A stretch of DNA of 64,000 bases from Methanobrevibacter millerae. Lineage in GTDB: Archaea; Methanobacteriota; Methanobacteria; Methanobacteriales; Methanobacteriaceae. The translations under genes were made by a program, and so were the position numbers. Shown here piece after piece: positions 42,853-52,548 of the stretch. The notes beneath the pieces were generated by a model. That model saw only the letters and a program-made list of their open reading frames with translations, ran no database searches and was not told where the DNA came from. Numbering within the stretch: the stretch's first letter is position 1; each line of letters opens with the position of its first letter. The stretch covers positions 139,290 through 203,289 of the forward strand of contig SUTF01000004.1 in NCBI GenBank assembly GCA_015063005.1. The letters are read 5' to 3'.

Positions 42853-43467
42853 ATGACAGCTAAAAAAATTACCCAATGCAGGAAACCCCACGGCGAAGAG
42901 GGAATACAGACCATCAAAAATATGAATGAAAACCACAAAGACATCTCCAAATTTGCTTTTGAATGTGTTAATGTGGGAAAAAATGACAGGATTCTTGATA
43001 TAGGCTGTGGCGGAGGAGTCAATATTGAAAAATTCCTTAAATTAACTGAAAACAATGTTGATGGACTTGACTACTCAGAAATATCAGTAGCTGAATCCAT
43101 CAAGAGAAACAAAAAAGCGGTTGATGAAAAAAGATGTGAAGTCATACCGGCTGACGTTAGCAATATGCCGATTGAAGATGAAACATATGATTTAGTTTCT
43201 GCTTTTGAAACAATATACTTCTGGCCAGATATCAAAAACACTTTTAAGGAAGTTTCAAGAATAATAAAAGAAAACGGTCAGTTCATGATTGCTCAGGGAA
43301 CGGACGGAAATCATCCTGACGATGAGAAATGGTTAAGCACTGTTGAAGGAATGCGTGTCTATACTGCCAACCAATTGAAAGATTATTTGATAAATGCTGG
43401 ATTCAGCAGTGTTGAAAGCTTTAAAAAAGAAGATGACTATATTTTAGTCGTGATAGCTAAAAAATGA
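42853..43467 (+). CDS. Class I SAM-dependent methyltransferase
   Basis: 204 residues. Motif I is DRILDIGCGGGVNIEKFL (about 48-65), followed by acidic residue VDGLDYS, motif II IPADVSNMPIEDETYDLVSA and motif III with IKENGQFMIAQG. The N-terminus ITQCRKPHGEEGIQTIKNMN is typical of small methyltransferases of unknown substrate in methanogens. GAGG lies 9 bases before ATG. It is divergent from the old-yellow-enzyme pair across an HxlR-type operator, so a role in electrophile or metal detoxification is possible. Confidence 0.88.
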   Translation: MTAKKITQCRKPHGEEGIQTIKNMNENHKDISKFAFECVNVGKNDRILDIGCGGGVNIEKFLKLTENNVDGLDYSEISVAESIKRNKKAVDEKRCEVIPADVSNMPIEDETYDLVSAFETIYFWPDIKNTFKEVSRIIKENGQFMIAQGTDGNHPDDEKWLSTVEGMRVYTANQLKDYLINAGFSSVESFKKEDDYILVVIAKK

Positions 43468-43482
43468 AAAATATGAAGTTAA

Positions 43483-44451
43483 TCATAAGTTTTCATTGAA
43501 AAAGCTAGCTATTTTTTCGAATGGAATTACATCAGTTTTGTAATACAAATCCGTGTGGACAGCATCAGGAATGATTAGCAATTCCTTGTTGTCGCCGGTC
43601 AATTTTTCAAATTCATCCTGTGAAAAGTAAAGGGAATGTGCCTTTTCACCATGAATCATCAATATTGGAGTGCGGATTTCATCGGAATATGCGATTATTG
43701 GCTGGGAAATGAATGACATGCATCCTATTACATTCCATCCGTCATTTGAACCAGGAGATCTTGGATGATAACCTAAAGGTTCAATGTAAAAGTCATGATA
43801 ATCCTTTACAAATTGTGGCATGTCTTCTGTAACCTCTTTTACAACTCCACCGGCTTTTGCGTATTCACCGGTTTTGAAATCTTCTGTTCTCTGTTTGTTC
43901 AATGCCACTTTCATTTCATATCTTGCATCTGCATTATCGTCTGCATCATAATATCCTTTTGCATTGATACGGGTCATGTTATACATTGTGGAAGTTACGG
44001 TAGCTTTGATTCTTGTATCGATGGATGCTGCATTTAAAGCCATTCCTCCCCATCCGCATACACCTATAATTCCAACCCTATCTGCGTCAACTTCATCGCT
44101 TGTGATTAAATAGTCAACAGCAGCCTGGAAATCTTCTGTATTGATATCCGGAGATGCCATGTCTCTTGGCTGGCCTCCACTTTCTCCCGTGAATGAGGGG
44201 TCGAATGCCATTGTTAAAAAGCCCATTTCTGCTAGTGTCTGTGCATAGAGTCCTGATACCTGTTCCTTTACGGCACCGAATGGTCCGCAGCATGCAATTG
44301 CAGGCAACTGGTCTTCACAGTCAGCAGGTTTGTAAACGTCTGCAGCAATTGTTATTCCATACCTGTTAGGAAATGTTACTTTCTTGTGAGATACATTATC
44401 GCTTTTTGGGAAAACCTTATCCCATTCATCAGTTAGTTTTAAAATAGTCAT
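43483..44451 (-). CDS. Alpha/beta hydrolase (possible Cys nucleophile)
   Basis: 322 residues from ATG 44451 (TILKLTDEWDKVFPKSDNVS at the start); a longer frame upstream begins in AT-rich promoter DNA. NRYGITIAADVYKPADCEDQ, AEMGFLTMAFDPSFTGESGG and DRVGIIGVCGWGGMALNAAS define the fold; the nucleophile elbow holds Cys, as in dienelactone hydrolases, not the usual Ser. HGEKAHSLYFSQDEFEKL and IPDAVHTDLYY provide acid and His. Physiological substrate unknown. It converges with the methyltransferase with a 15-base gap. Confidence 0.83.
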   Translation of the reverse strand: MTILKLTDEWDKVFPKSDNVSHKKVTFPNRYGITIAADVYKPADCEDQLPAIACCGPFGAVKEQVSGLYAQTLAEMGFLTMAFDPSFTGESGGQPRDMASPDINTEDFQAAVDYLITSDEVDADRVGIIGVCGWGGMALNAASIDTRIKATVTSTMYNMTRINAKGYYDADDNADARYEMKVALNKQRTEDFKTGEYAKAGGVVKEVTEDMPQFVKDYHDFYIEPLGYHPRSPGSNDGWNVIGCMSFISQPIIAYSDEIRTPILMIHGEKAHSLYFSQDEFEKLTGDNKELLIIPDAVHTDLYYKTDVIPFEKIASFFNENL

Positions 44452-44538
44452 ATGTATAATTATGAAAAATATGTTATATAAATGTTGTTTAAAACAACAA
44501 TAAAAATTAGAAATAAAGAATATCATTCAAATTAAATT

Positions 44539-44579
44539 AAAAAAAATAAGAAATTAAACCACATATTTCTATGTGATTT
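44539..44579 (-). terminator. Hairpin terminator of purA
   Basis: On the minus strand AAATCACATA and TATGTGGTTT pair over 10 bp (one T-G wobble) around loop GAAA, just past the purA stop codon, and a run of eight T follows a few bases later. Confidence 0.65.
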
Positions 44580-44585
44580 GTGATA

Positions 44586-45608
44586 CTATAATAATTCTTT
44601 TCTTAAATCGATAGTATCTTTTAAATCCGGACCGGTTGATATGATGGTTACCGGCACACCGGTTTCACTTTCAATTTCATTTATGAAAGATTTGGTTTCA
44701 GCAGACAAGTCGCCATAGTCCTGTGTTCTTGCACAGTCAGGATATAATCTGTCAACGCAGGTTAATGCAATTTGAGTTGCACCGTTGATTCTGCAGGATT
44801 CTTTAGCAAGTTCCATATCAAAGTATCCTATACGTCTACGACGTCCGGTTACAACACCGTATTCTTCCAAACCTTTGCTTTCAGCTTCTTCCTGAGTCAT
44901 TTCTGTTGGGAATGGACCTTCACCAACACGGGAAATGTAAGCTTTAAATACATTGATGACTTCATCCACTTTTGTTGGACCGACACCTACATCAGCAGCA
45001 AAGGTAGATGCAGTAGTATCTTTACTGGTTACGAACGGATATGTTCCATAATAAAGAGAAAGAGCAAAACCCTGTGATCCTTCTATAAATACCTCATCGC
45101 CATTATCAATAGCTTCATTGCACGCAAGTGATACATCAGTGACATATTCTTCAAGTTCTGGAATATCACGTGCAAGTTTAATTGTTCTCATAACACGGTC
45201 TGAATTAGCCGGTCCGCAGCCTGAACCGGTACTGCCTATTTTTTTAGCTAAATGTTCAGATTTTTTATCTCTGTCCATGTGGCTTTCATCAATAATAGCA
45301 CATCTTGAATCAATGGACATTCTTTCTTTTACATTATATTTGGATAAATCATCGAATTCTTTGTATAGTACATCAGGATTTACTAAAACTCCAGCTCCAA
45401 TCATGAGTTTAGCATCAGTATGTACGAAACCTGATGGGGTTAACCTTAAACCATATTTTTCACCATTAAACTCAACGGAATGGCCTGCGTTAGGACCTAC
45501 TCCAGCACGAGCAATAATGGATGGCTTATCATTCTTACAAAGGTAAGTAATACATTTTCCTTTACCTTCATCACCCCATGCTCCACCTACTAAAATACTA
45601 CAAGTCAT
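44586..45608 (-). CDS. purA: Adenylosuccinate synthetase
   Basis: 340 residues, the short archaeal form. It makes adenylosuccinate from IMP, aspartate and [20 protein letters not shown] is the GTP-binding signature; [57 protein letters not shown] (key EGSQG) and [16 protein letters not shown] cover the IMP and Asp pockets. The enzyme lacks segments present in bacterial homologues but keeps all catalytic motifs. AAGGAG lies about 8 bases before ATG. Confidence 0.97.
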   Translation of the reverse strand: MTCSILVGGAWGDEGKGKCITYLCKNDKPSIIARAGVGPNAGHSVEFNGEKYGLRLTPSGFVHTDAKLMIGAGVLVNPDVLYKEFDDLSKYNVKERMSIDSRCAIIDESHMDRDKKSEHLAKKIGSTGSGCGPANSDRVMRTIKLARDIPELEEYVTDVSLACNEAIDNGDEVFIEGSQGFALSLYYGTYPFVTSKDTTASTFAADVGVGPTKVDEVINVFKAYISRVGEGPFPTEMTQEEAESKGLEEYGVVTGRRRRIGYFDMELAKESCRINGATQIALTCVDRLYPDCARTQDYGDLSAETKSFINEIESETGVPVTIISTGPDLKDTIDLRKELL

Positions 45609-45827
45609 TTAATAACTCCTTATAATCAATATGTGAAAATGAATAAAAAATTTTCAACCATTATTATTATATCATTAATGATTAAAAAAGTTTTTCCAAT
45701 ATTTTAAAATAATGTACATTTATATACTGAACAAAATTGAAGCCATAATCGGGCATTTTTTCCAACATTTTAAATATATAATAATATAATATATTTACTT
45801 ATAATGAACAAAATCAAGGTAATTAAT

Positions 45828-47714
45828 ATGCATATTGAAAGACAATATCGAGAGTTGGAAGACATCGAAGAGGTTCGGGCGTACAATATCAACAAGATTG
45901 ACTTGTTTGAAAAGGCCCCTCAGGTCAAAAAACCCGAAAAGATTCCTTTAAGCAATATTATAAAATATGTGCAGTCCGATGTTAACATGTTCATACCTAT
46001 TGATGATGGTGAAGATTTCATCATTAACCGCATGGGCTGGAATATTTTAGAAAGAGGAAATGTGAAATTGGAAGATGTTGAAGGCCGTAGATTAAGCCAA
46101 TGTTCTCCTTTTTTCTATGAAATTCTCAAAGAACCGTTTAAGGAAATATTGAAAACCAGAAAACCAAAAGCAATGAGAGTTTACTATTATGTCAGCGATA
46201 AAATCAGGACATTGACCAATATACACATCCTATGTGATGAAGGAAACATTTTCCTTATTTCAGATTATGTGGACAGTGAAAAACACAAGGAAAAAACTGA
46301 AGAACAGCAAAAGATTGAAGATGACGCAAACAAATCTAACTTAATAGAATATTTCTCACAAACTGGAAGCTATTACAAAACAAGAAACGAATACACATGG
46401 ACACCAGGAATATACAATATCATTAACAGAACACAGGAATCCAACGATGCATATTACAATATTATCTTTGATCTGGTAATACCTGAAGACAAGCCGTTAG
46501 TCAAAGAACTGCTTGAAACAATGAGCCCTGAAACCGACACATATGAAAATATCATCAGAATCAAAACAAGAGACGGACACATCAAATATTTGGACACATA
46601 CCTTTACTCCAAGTTTGATGAAAATGGAGATGTCATAAGCCATTACGGATTGTTTAAAGATGTAAGCCTTGATTCACACAAACACATGACACGGCCTGTC
46701 GATTTTATGCTTAATGGTTTCAATCACAACTCACACTTATCTTTGCTCATAGAACCTTTAAGCAAAAGATATGAATTCAGCGAAGGATTCTACGACATGA
46801 TTGAAGTGCCTCATGACAAATATATCCACAATAAGGATATAGTTGAAAATATCGTTGAGGATGATGTCAGAGAAGAGCTTTACAAGTTAATTGACGGTGA
46901 ACTTGATGAAATCAATTCCATTTTCACATATAATGTTTGTGGAAACGAAGACAACCAGAAAGTATGCGAATTATTCATTGAAAAGTTCTCTTATGGAAAC
47001 AATATGCACAGCATCGGATTTTTAACAGACATTACTGACATGCGCAAAAAACAGGAGGAACTGATTAAATCCAATGCCAATAAAAATATCTTGATTAAGG
47101 AAGTTCACCACAGGGTTAAAAACAACCTGCAGGTGCTAAACAGTTTCCTGAACCTTGAACGTCGTGCCTATGGAAACAATCCAAACCGTATTTTGGATAA
47201 TATGCAAGCCCGTCTTTCTTCACTGGCGCTTTTACATGAAAAGACATACAATACAACGGATTTCTTAAACATTAACTTAAAAGATTACATAGAAGACCAG
47301 GACAATACACTGCAGGGATTGTTCAGTGCCAAAAATATCCATTTCGAATCAGATATCGATGAAGACATTCACTTATCCATTGAAATCATTACTCCATTGC
47401 TTTTGATTGTTGATGAACTCACAATGAATGCAATTAAACATGCATTCCCTGATCCAGAAATGGAAAACAAGACAATAAGTAAAAAGATTGACTTTGTCGA
47501 TGAAAATACATGTGAATTTATCTTGAAAGACAATGGTGTTGGTCTTGGAAATCCAGAGAAACTTATAAACCACAATTTAGGATGGGAAATTATTAAAAGC
47601 TTAACAAAACAGCTTAACGGTGAAATAGAAATTTTGGATGTTGAAGAGGGAACTGCATTCAGAATTGTTTTCCCTACAAGCTTTGACTATGAAATAGAAG
47701 GAGATGAGGTGTGA
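45828..47714 (+). CDS. Sensor histidine kinase, HisKA_2 type, copy 1
   Basis: 628 residues from ATG 45828, fixed by AAGGTAAT upstream and by alignment with copy 2; the in-frame ATG 45804 is less likely. The first 170 residues are a novel alpha/beta sensor region (HIERQYRELEDIEEVRAYNI). PAS-like segments follow (NLIEYFSQTGSYYKTRNEYT; ENIIRIKTRDGHIKYLDTYL). The kinase core starts at EVHHRVKNNLQVL (His 427/428), then LSSLALLHEKTYNTTDF, the N box VDELTMNAIKHAFPD and G boxes LKDNGVGLGN and EEGTAFRIVFP. No membrane spans, so it is cytoplasmic. It overlaps copy 2 at the stop codon. Confidence 0.9.
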   Translation: MHIERQYRELEDIEEVRAYNINKIDLFEKAPQVKKPEKIPLSNIIKYVQSDVNMFIPIDDGEDFIINRMGWNILERGNVKLEDVEGRRLSQCSPFFYEILKEPFKEILKTRKPKAMRVYYYVSDKIRTLTNIHILCDEGNIFLISDYVDSEKHKEKTEEQQKIEDDANKSNLIEYFSQTGSYYKTRNEYTWTPGIYNIINRTQESNDAYYNIIFDLVIPEDKPLVKELLETMSPETDTYENIIRIKTRDGHIKYLDTYLYSKFDENGDVISHYGLFKDVSLDSHKHMTRPVDFMLNGFNHNSHLSLLIEPLSKRYEFSEGFYDMIEVPHDKYIHNKDIVENIVEDDVREELYKLIDGELDEINSIFTYNVCGNEDNQKVCELFIEKFSYGNNMHSIGFLTDITDMRKKQEELIKSNANKNILIKEVHHRVKNNLQVLNSFLNLERRAYGNNPNRILDNMQARLSSLALLHEKTYNTTDFLNINLKDYIEDQDNTLQGLFSAKNIHFESDIDEDIHLSIEIITPLLLIVDELTMNAIKHAFPDPEMENKTISKKIDFVDENTCEFILKDNGVGLGNPEKLINHNLGWEIIKSLTKQLNGEIEILDVEEGTAFRIVFPTSFDYEIEGDEV

Positions 47715-47716
47715 AT

Positions 47717-49582
47717 ATGCCTATTCAAAGAGAATACAGAAAATTAGAAGGCGTTGAAGAAATCAACATTTACGACATGCAAGAAAAAGACTTGTTCAAG
47801 TATGTAGATCCAGTGATGGAAATGCCTAAAATTCCGTTTTTAACAACATTAAAAAACATACCTTGTGATTTAGACATATTTATACCATATAATGATGGAG
47901 AAGATTTTATTATTCAAATGCTTGGAATAACTGCACTTGAAAGAGGAAATATTCGTCCTAGTGATGTTGAAGGAAGATTGCTGAGCGAGTGCTCTCCGGG
48001 ATTCCATGAAATATTACATGACATATTCTATGATGTCTACAAAAACAAAAGCAACAGAAAACTTAGATTCAATTATTACCATAAGGATAAATTAGCCAGA
48101 CTTGCAAACGTGAATGTTTTATATGACATGGACAAAATCATTGTGATTTCCGAATTGAGATACACTTATGATAAAAACCTCGAATCACAAAAGGAACATG
48201 ATGAAAATAAAGCCAATTTGATTGAATACTTCTCCCAAACTGGAAGTTACTATAAAGTTAATGACAGATATTCATGGACACAGGGTATTTATAACATAAT
48301 CAATCGTCCGAGAGAAGAAAATGATGAATATTATAATATTATCTTTGATTTGGCGATACCTGAAGACAGGCCATTGATAGACAATATTCAGAAAACATTA
48401 GATAGTGGAAGAACAAGTCTAGAAAGCGTTATTAGAATTAGAACCCATGATGATATTTTAAAACACTTAGATTTGAATTTTTATTCAAAATTTGATGAAA
48501 ATGGAGAATTGATAAGTCGTTATGCATTAATTAAAGATATAACAAAAAATTCAAAACGTATAACAAGACCTGTTGATTTCCTCCTCAACGGATTTAAAAA
48601 CTCTAAAAAACTAGCATTACTGATTGATCCATTAAATCAAAAGCAATATGAATACAGCGAAGGTTTTTACAATATCGTTGAAGAAAATAAAGAAACATAT
48701 TCAAATAGAAAGGTCATTATCGAAAATATAGTTGAACAGGACACAGTCGAATCTTTCAGGAAATTATTCAACAGAGAAATTGACAAACTGGATGAAACAT
48801 TCACATATAATGTGAAAGGAAATCCCAATAATCAAAAGATTTGTGAAATCTATATTGAAACATTTGAATTCGGTCAGGAAGAGCACAGTATTGGATTTTT
48901 AACCGACATTACTGATGAAAGACAAAAGCAAAAAGAACTTAAAGAAGCAAACGAGCATCAAACAGTTTTAATCAAGGAAGTTCACCACAGGGTTAAAAAC
49001 AACCTGCAGGTATTGAACAGTTTCTTAAATCTGGAGAAAAGGGCTTATAAAAACCAGCCAAATATTATTATTGACCATATGCAATCCAGATTATCATCTC
49101 TAGCACTATTGCATGAGAAAACTTACAATACCACAGACTTCAAAAATATCAATTTGAAAGACTATATTGAAGACCAGGATGCAAAGCTTACAACATTGAT
49201 TGGACTTAGGGATGGAATCACGTTTACTTCAGAAGTTCAAGATGACATCACACTGTCAATTGAAATCATCACACCACTGCTTTTGGTTGTTGATGAACTC
49301 ACAATGAATTCGATAAAACATGCATTCCCTGACGACTGGCCTAACAAAACAATATCCAAAACATTCAGAAAAATCGATGAAAATACTGGTGAATTAATAA
49401 TAAAGGATAATGGAGTTGGTATAGATAAAACCAAAAAAGATATGAAGCATAGTTTAGGCTGTGAGATTATTAAAAACCTGACCAAGCAATTGGACGGAAG
49501 CATAAAATATATTGATGTTGATGAAGGTACTGGATTTAGATTGTTATTCCCATTGACAATGGAGCACACGATATCACAATAA
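47717..49582 (+). CDS. Sensor histidine kinase, HisKA_2 type, copy 2
   Basis: 621 residues from ATG 47717 (GAGGTG 5 bases upstream; GTG 47711 possible). It is a full-length paralogue of copy 1: PIQREYRKLEGVEEINIYDM aligns with its start, NLIEYFSQTGSYYKVNDRYS with the PAS, EVHHRVKNNLQVL (His 423/424) with the phosphorylation site, and VDELTMNSIKHAFPD plus IKDNGVGIDK with the ATPase. The N-terminal regions differ enough to sense different cues, while the kinase core is nearly identical. Cytoplasmic, as no signal or span is present. Confidence 0.9.
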   Translation: MPIQREYRKLEGVEEINIYDMQEKDLFKYVDPVMEMPKIPFLTTLKNIPCDLDIFIPYNDGEDFIIQMLGITALERGNIRPSDVEGRLLSECSPGFHEILHDIFYDVYKNKSNRKLRFNYYHKDKLARLANVNVLYDMDKIIVISELRYTYDKNLESQKEHDENKANLIEYFSQTGSYYKVNDRYSWTQGIYNIINRPREENDEYYNIIFDLAIPEDRPLIDNIQKTLDSGRTSLESVIRIRTHDDILKHLDLNFYSKFDENGELISRYALIKDITKNSKRITRPVDFLLNGFKNSKKLALLIDPLNQKQYEYSEGFYNIVEENKETYSNRKVIIENIVEQDTVESFRKLFNREIDKLDETFTYNVKGNPNNQKICEIYIETFEFGQEEHSIGFLTDITDERQKQKELKEANEHQTVLIKEVHHRVKNNLQVLNSFLNLEKRAYKNQPNIIIDHMQSRLSSLALLHEKTYNTTDFKNINLKDYIEDQDAKLTTLIGLRDGITFTSEVQDDITLSIEIITPLLLVVDELTMNSIKHAFPDDWPNKTISKTFRKIDENTGELIIKDNGVGIDKTKKDMKHSLGCEIIKNLTKQLDGSIKYIDVDEGTGFRLLFPLTMEHTISQ

Positions 49583-49645
49583 TAACACAAGATATTAAAT
49601 ATTATTAAATATATAAATTTTAATGTTAAACGAAGGGAGATATTT

Positions 49646-50056
49646 ATGGACGAAAGAATATTAATTGTCGAAGATGAAGCAATTACTGCATTAGATTTAA
49701 AATACAGTTTAGAAGAATTAGGTTATAAAGTAATAGACACAGTCGATACTGGACAAGATGCAATTGACACTGCTGCTGAAACAATTCCAGATGTTGTTTT
49801 AATGGATATTAAATTAAAAGGAGATATGGAAGGAATTGAAGCAGCTGAAGTAATTTCAGAATTAAGAATACCTATCGTTTATTTGACTGCAAACACAGAC
49901 ACCGATACCTTTGAAAAATCTAATGTTAAAGGATCATATGGATTCATTTCAAAACCGTATGACATCAACAAATTAGATAAAACATTGAAAATTACTATCA
50001 AAAGGGCACAGTTAGAAGCGGAAAAAATAAATGATGCACAAGGATTTAGCGAATAA
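49646..50056 (+). CDS. CheY-like response regulator
   Basis: 136 residues, single receiver domain. ILIVEDEAITALDLKY gives the acidic pocket (Glu 9, Asp 10), Asp 54 in VVLMDIKL is the phosphoacceptor, LTANTD holds the conserved Thr, and Lys 103 in FISKPYD completes the site. It has no output domain, so it should act by protein contact, most likely on or through the receiver-glycosyltransferase 13 bases downstream. GGGAGAT precedes ATG. An AT-rich TATA-like stretch lies upstream (49595-49620). Confidence 0.93.
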   Translation: MDERILIVEDEAITALDLKYSLEELGYKVIDTVDTGQDAIDTAAETIPDVVLMDIKLKGDMEGIEAAEVISELRIPIVYLTANTDTDTFEKSNVKGSYGFISKPYDINKLDKTLKITIKRAQLEAEKINDAQGFSE

Positions 50057-50069
50057 GTAACTCGATAAA

Positions 50070-51830
50070 ATGAATTCGATAGATACAAAAGAAGTTACTT
50101 CTATTGCTAAATCTCATCCAAATATTTTTGTAATAAGTTCAGATGATGAATTAATTAGTGAACTTAAGGAATACATTGAGGATTATGATTATAATTTTGT
50201 AGGCTCTGCCGACACCAAAGAGACTATCAAAAGTAAAATTATAGAATTATCCCCAAATCTTGTTTTATTGGATTCTGAAATTGAAAATATTGATTTAGTT
50301 AAATTAACCAGAGATTTGGAAAAATACAATATTCCAAATATTGTTATTGTCGGAGAACGTTTTGACGAAACCATTGATGAAATATTGATGATTACACCAT
50401 ATGGTTATTTGATTAAAGATATTGATAAGGAAGAATTACAGCGCGCAATGGCAGTAGCTATAAGAAAACATGAATTAAACACACAGAAGGTTGTCGAAGC
50501 TAAAAACAGGATTACTGAGAAAAACAATGAACTGCTAATCGAAAAATCAGATTCCAGTTTTCTTTTGATTTTATGTGTCGCATTAATCATAATAGCTATT
50601 CTATCAAGAAACGCCACATGGCTTCAGTGGGTCTTGCTTATACCAACCATAGCAATGCTCATCAATGCAATAGCAAGTGTCAAAAAGCCTGATGAAGTTA
50701 CATATGATTATGAAAAGCCTTTTGTAAGCATTTTTATTCCGGCACACAACGAGGAAGCAACCATTGAAATGACCGTCAGAAGCATCTGCAATGCAAAGTA
50801 TCATGTGGATGGGGAACCCCAATATGAAGTAATTGTTATCAACGACGGTTCAACAGACAGCACAGGTGCGATTTTATCCAATTTAAAGGACGATATTCCT
50901 CAATTGAAGATTGTAACAAGAAAGCCTCCGGTTTCTGGAAAAGGAAAAGGGTTTGTTTTAAACGATGCATTGACATTATCCAATGGGGAAATAATTGGAG
51001 TTTTTGATGCAGATACTAAAATATGTCCTGATTTCATCGAAAAGATAGTTGCATATGTTGCAGACCCGGAAATTGACGGTGTTCAATCAAGAGTTAAAAT
51101 GTACAATAAGGATGAAAACTATTTGGCTCGAATGCAGCATGTTGAATTTGCAAGCTTTGGAAATACACTAAGAGCAAAGGACAATTTAGGTAAAACCGGA
51201 TTTTTAGGTGGTAACGGTCAATTCGTTAAAAAGCAGTCCATCATCGATTGCGGAAAATGGGACGGATTTGCTGTTACTGAAGACTTGAACCTTGCCGTTA
51301 AGATAATGCTTGAAGGCGGTAAAATACGTTACTGCGGTGAAGTGGCCGTATATCAAGAAGCCGTAACAGAATGGAAACCATTCCTGAGACAAAGAGTCAG
51401 ATGGGCTATCGGTAACTTTGAAACGTTTTTCGTTTATTTCCCAAAAATATTAAGGGCAAAAATATCATTCCTTAAAAAATTAAGCATAATCGAGCATGTT
51501 TCATTTTACAGTTTTAACTTGCTCATATTCTTTGGATTTCTCATCACATTAGTTAATGCAATCGCATGGTTCCTTTTCCATGACGTTACAGTCATAAGGA
51601 TGGAAGCACCATTTCTTGTAGGTATCCTATCTGTAATTTCATTTTTCCCAGGAATTATGCTTGCATTGTCAAGAGACAGTCCTGGAATACTTGAATTCAT
51701 TAAGGATATTGTTAAATATTACGTTTATTGTTTCCATTTAATTCCTTTATTCTTTATGACCATGTACAGTATGATGACAAGAAAAGAACGTAAATGGGTT
51801 AAAACAGAACATAAGGGAGGGAAAAAATGA
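50070..51830 (+). CDS. Receiver domain fused to processive GT2 polysaccharide synthase
   Basis: 586 residues. Residues 18-135 form a receiver-like domain (NIFVISSDDELISELKEYIE), with Asp 68 in LVLLDSEI as phosphoacceptor and Lys 116 in YGYLIKD. Two membrane helices follow at about 163-202. The GT2 core runs from about 217: FIPAHNEEATIEMTVRS, VINDGSTDSTGA, DxD in VFDADTKI (313-315), TEDLNL (403-408) and the processive-synthase QRVRW motif (441-445). Three or four C-terminal helices from about 470 would form the export channel. The layout resembles cellulose/hyaluronan-type synthases with a regulatory head. A phosphorelay could switch polysaccharide synthesis. The product is unknown. Confidence 0.9.
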   Translation: MNSIDTKEVTSIAKSHPNIFVISSDDELISELKEYIEDYDYNFVGSADTKETIKSKIIELSPNLVLLDSEIENIDLVKLTRDLEKYNIPNIVIVGERFDETIDEILMITPYGYLIKDIDKEELQRAMAVAIRKHELNTQKVVEAKNRITEKNNELLIEKSDSSFLLILCVALIIIAILSRNATWLQWVLLIPTIAMLINAIASVKKPDEVTYDYEKPFVSIFIPAHNEEATIEMTVRSICNAKYHVDGEPQYEVIVINDGSTDSTGAILSNLKDDIPQLKIVTRKPPVSGKGKGFVLNDALTLSNGEIIGVFDADTKICPDFIEKIVAYVADPEIDGVQSRVKMYNKDENYLARMQHVEFASFGNTLRAKDNLGKTGFLGGNGQFVKKQSIIDCGKWDGFAVTEDLNLAVKIMLEGGKIRYCGEVAVYQEAVTEWKPFLRQRVRWAIGNFETFFVYFPKILRAKISFLKKLSIIEHVSFYSFNLLIFFGFLITLVNAIAWFLFHDVTVIRMEAPFLVGILSVISFFPGIMLALSRDSPGILEFIKDIVKYYVYCFHLIPLFFMTMYSMMTRKERKWVKTEHKGGKK

Positions 51831-52450
51831 GAAAAGAAGATGTGATACGCAGCATAATACTGGCAATCATAATAATATTCATTGCAGCCAATATCAATGG
51901 TATCAATAGCTTTTTAAGTGTCCATACAGACAGAACCATTGATTTTGGGCATAGTGAGACAGTTGTTCCCCAAGCATGGAATACGACTGAGGAATTGAAT
52001 TTGACAAACCATTCAAAAACTCCCCACGCTATTACAAATGAATATGTCTACATTGATCACTGGGATGATTGGCCTGAAGACCACATCACATCAGTTTCGG
52101 ATGCCAAATTTGCATCAATGGAAGATGGTGGATATGAAGTGCTGAAAAGAGAAAACAGTACAATCAGTGGTGTTCCAGTATCTAAAGAATACTTTACAAA
52201 CCCTTCAAGAGACAATAATGTTACTTGGAGCCATATTGGAGTCAATTATGTTTTCCCTAAAGAGGACACCAATTATGCAATTCAGGTACATTACTTCACA
52301 ACCCATGACTATGACAACCATACTTTCATCAAGGAAGTTGATGACCGTATTGAAGATGACATGGCAAACATCCACAACACTAAATACAACGGATTTGTCT
52401 CAGGAGTGAGAGATGTTTACAACTTCATCATAAATGGATTTAAGGGTTAA
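51827..52450 (+). CDS. Membrane-anchored extracellular protein of the synthase operon
   Basis: 207 residues. An N-terminal signal anchor at about 7-29 (SIILAIIIIFIAANINGI) is followed by an acidic, His- and Thr-rich extracellular region with many N-x-S/T sites (NTTEELNLTNHSKTPHA). YFTNPSRDNNVTWSHIG and NYAIQVHYFTTHDYDNHTF look like a beta fold. No known family recognised. A strong GGGAGGG site and 4-base overlap with the synthase show tight coupling; it may help export or modify the polymer. Confidence 0.75.
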   Translation: MRKEDVIRSIILAIIIIFIAANINGINSFLSVHTDRTIDFGHSETVVPQAWNTTEELNLTNHSKTPHAITNEYVYIDHWDDWPEDHITSVSDAKFASMEDGGYEVLKRENSTISGVPVSKEYFTNPSRDNNVTWSHIGVNYVFPKEDTNYAIQVHYFTTHDYDNHTFIKEVDDRIEDDMANIHNTKYNGFVSGVRDVYNFIINGFKG

Positions 52451-52548
52451 AAATTTTAATATTTCCCATTGAAAAAACACGAATAATTAACCATCACTAT
52501 AATTAAATTAAATTTATTGAAAAAAATAATAAAAAATAGAAAAGACAT

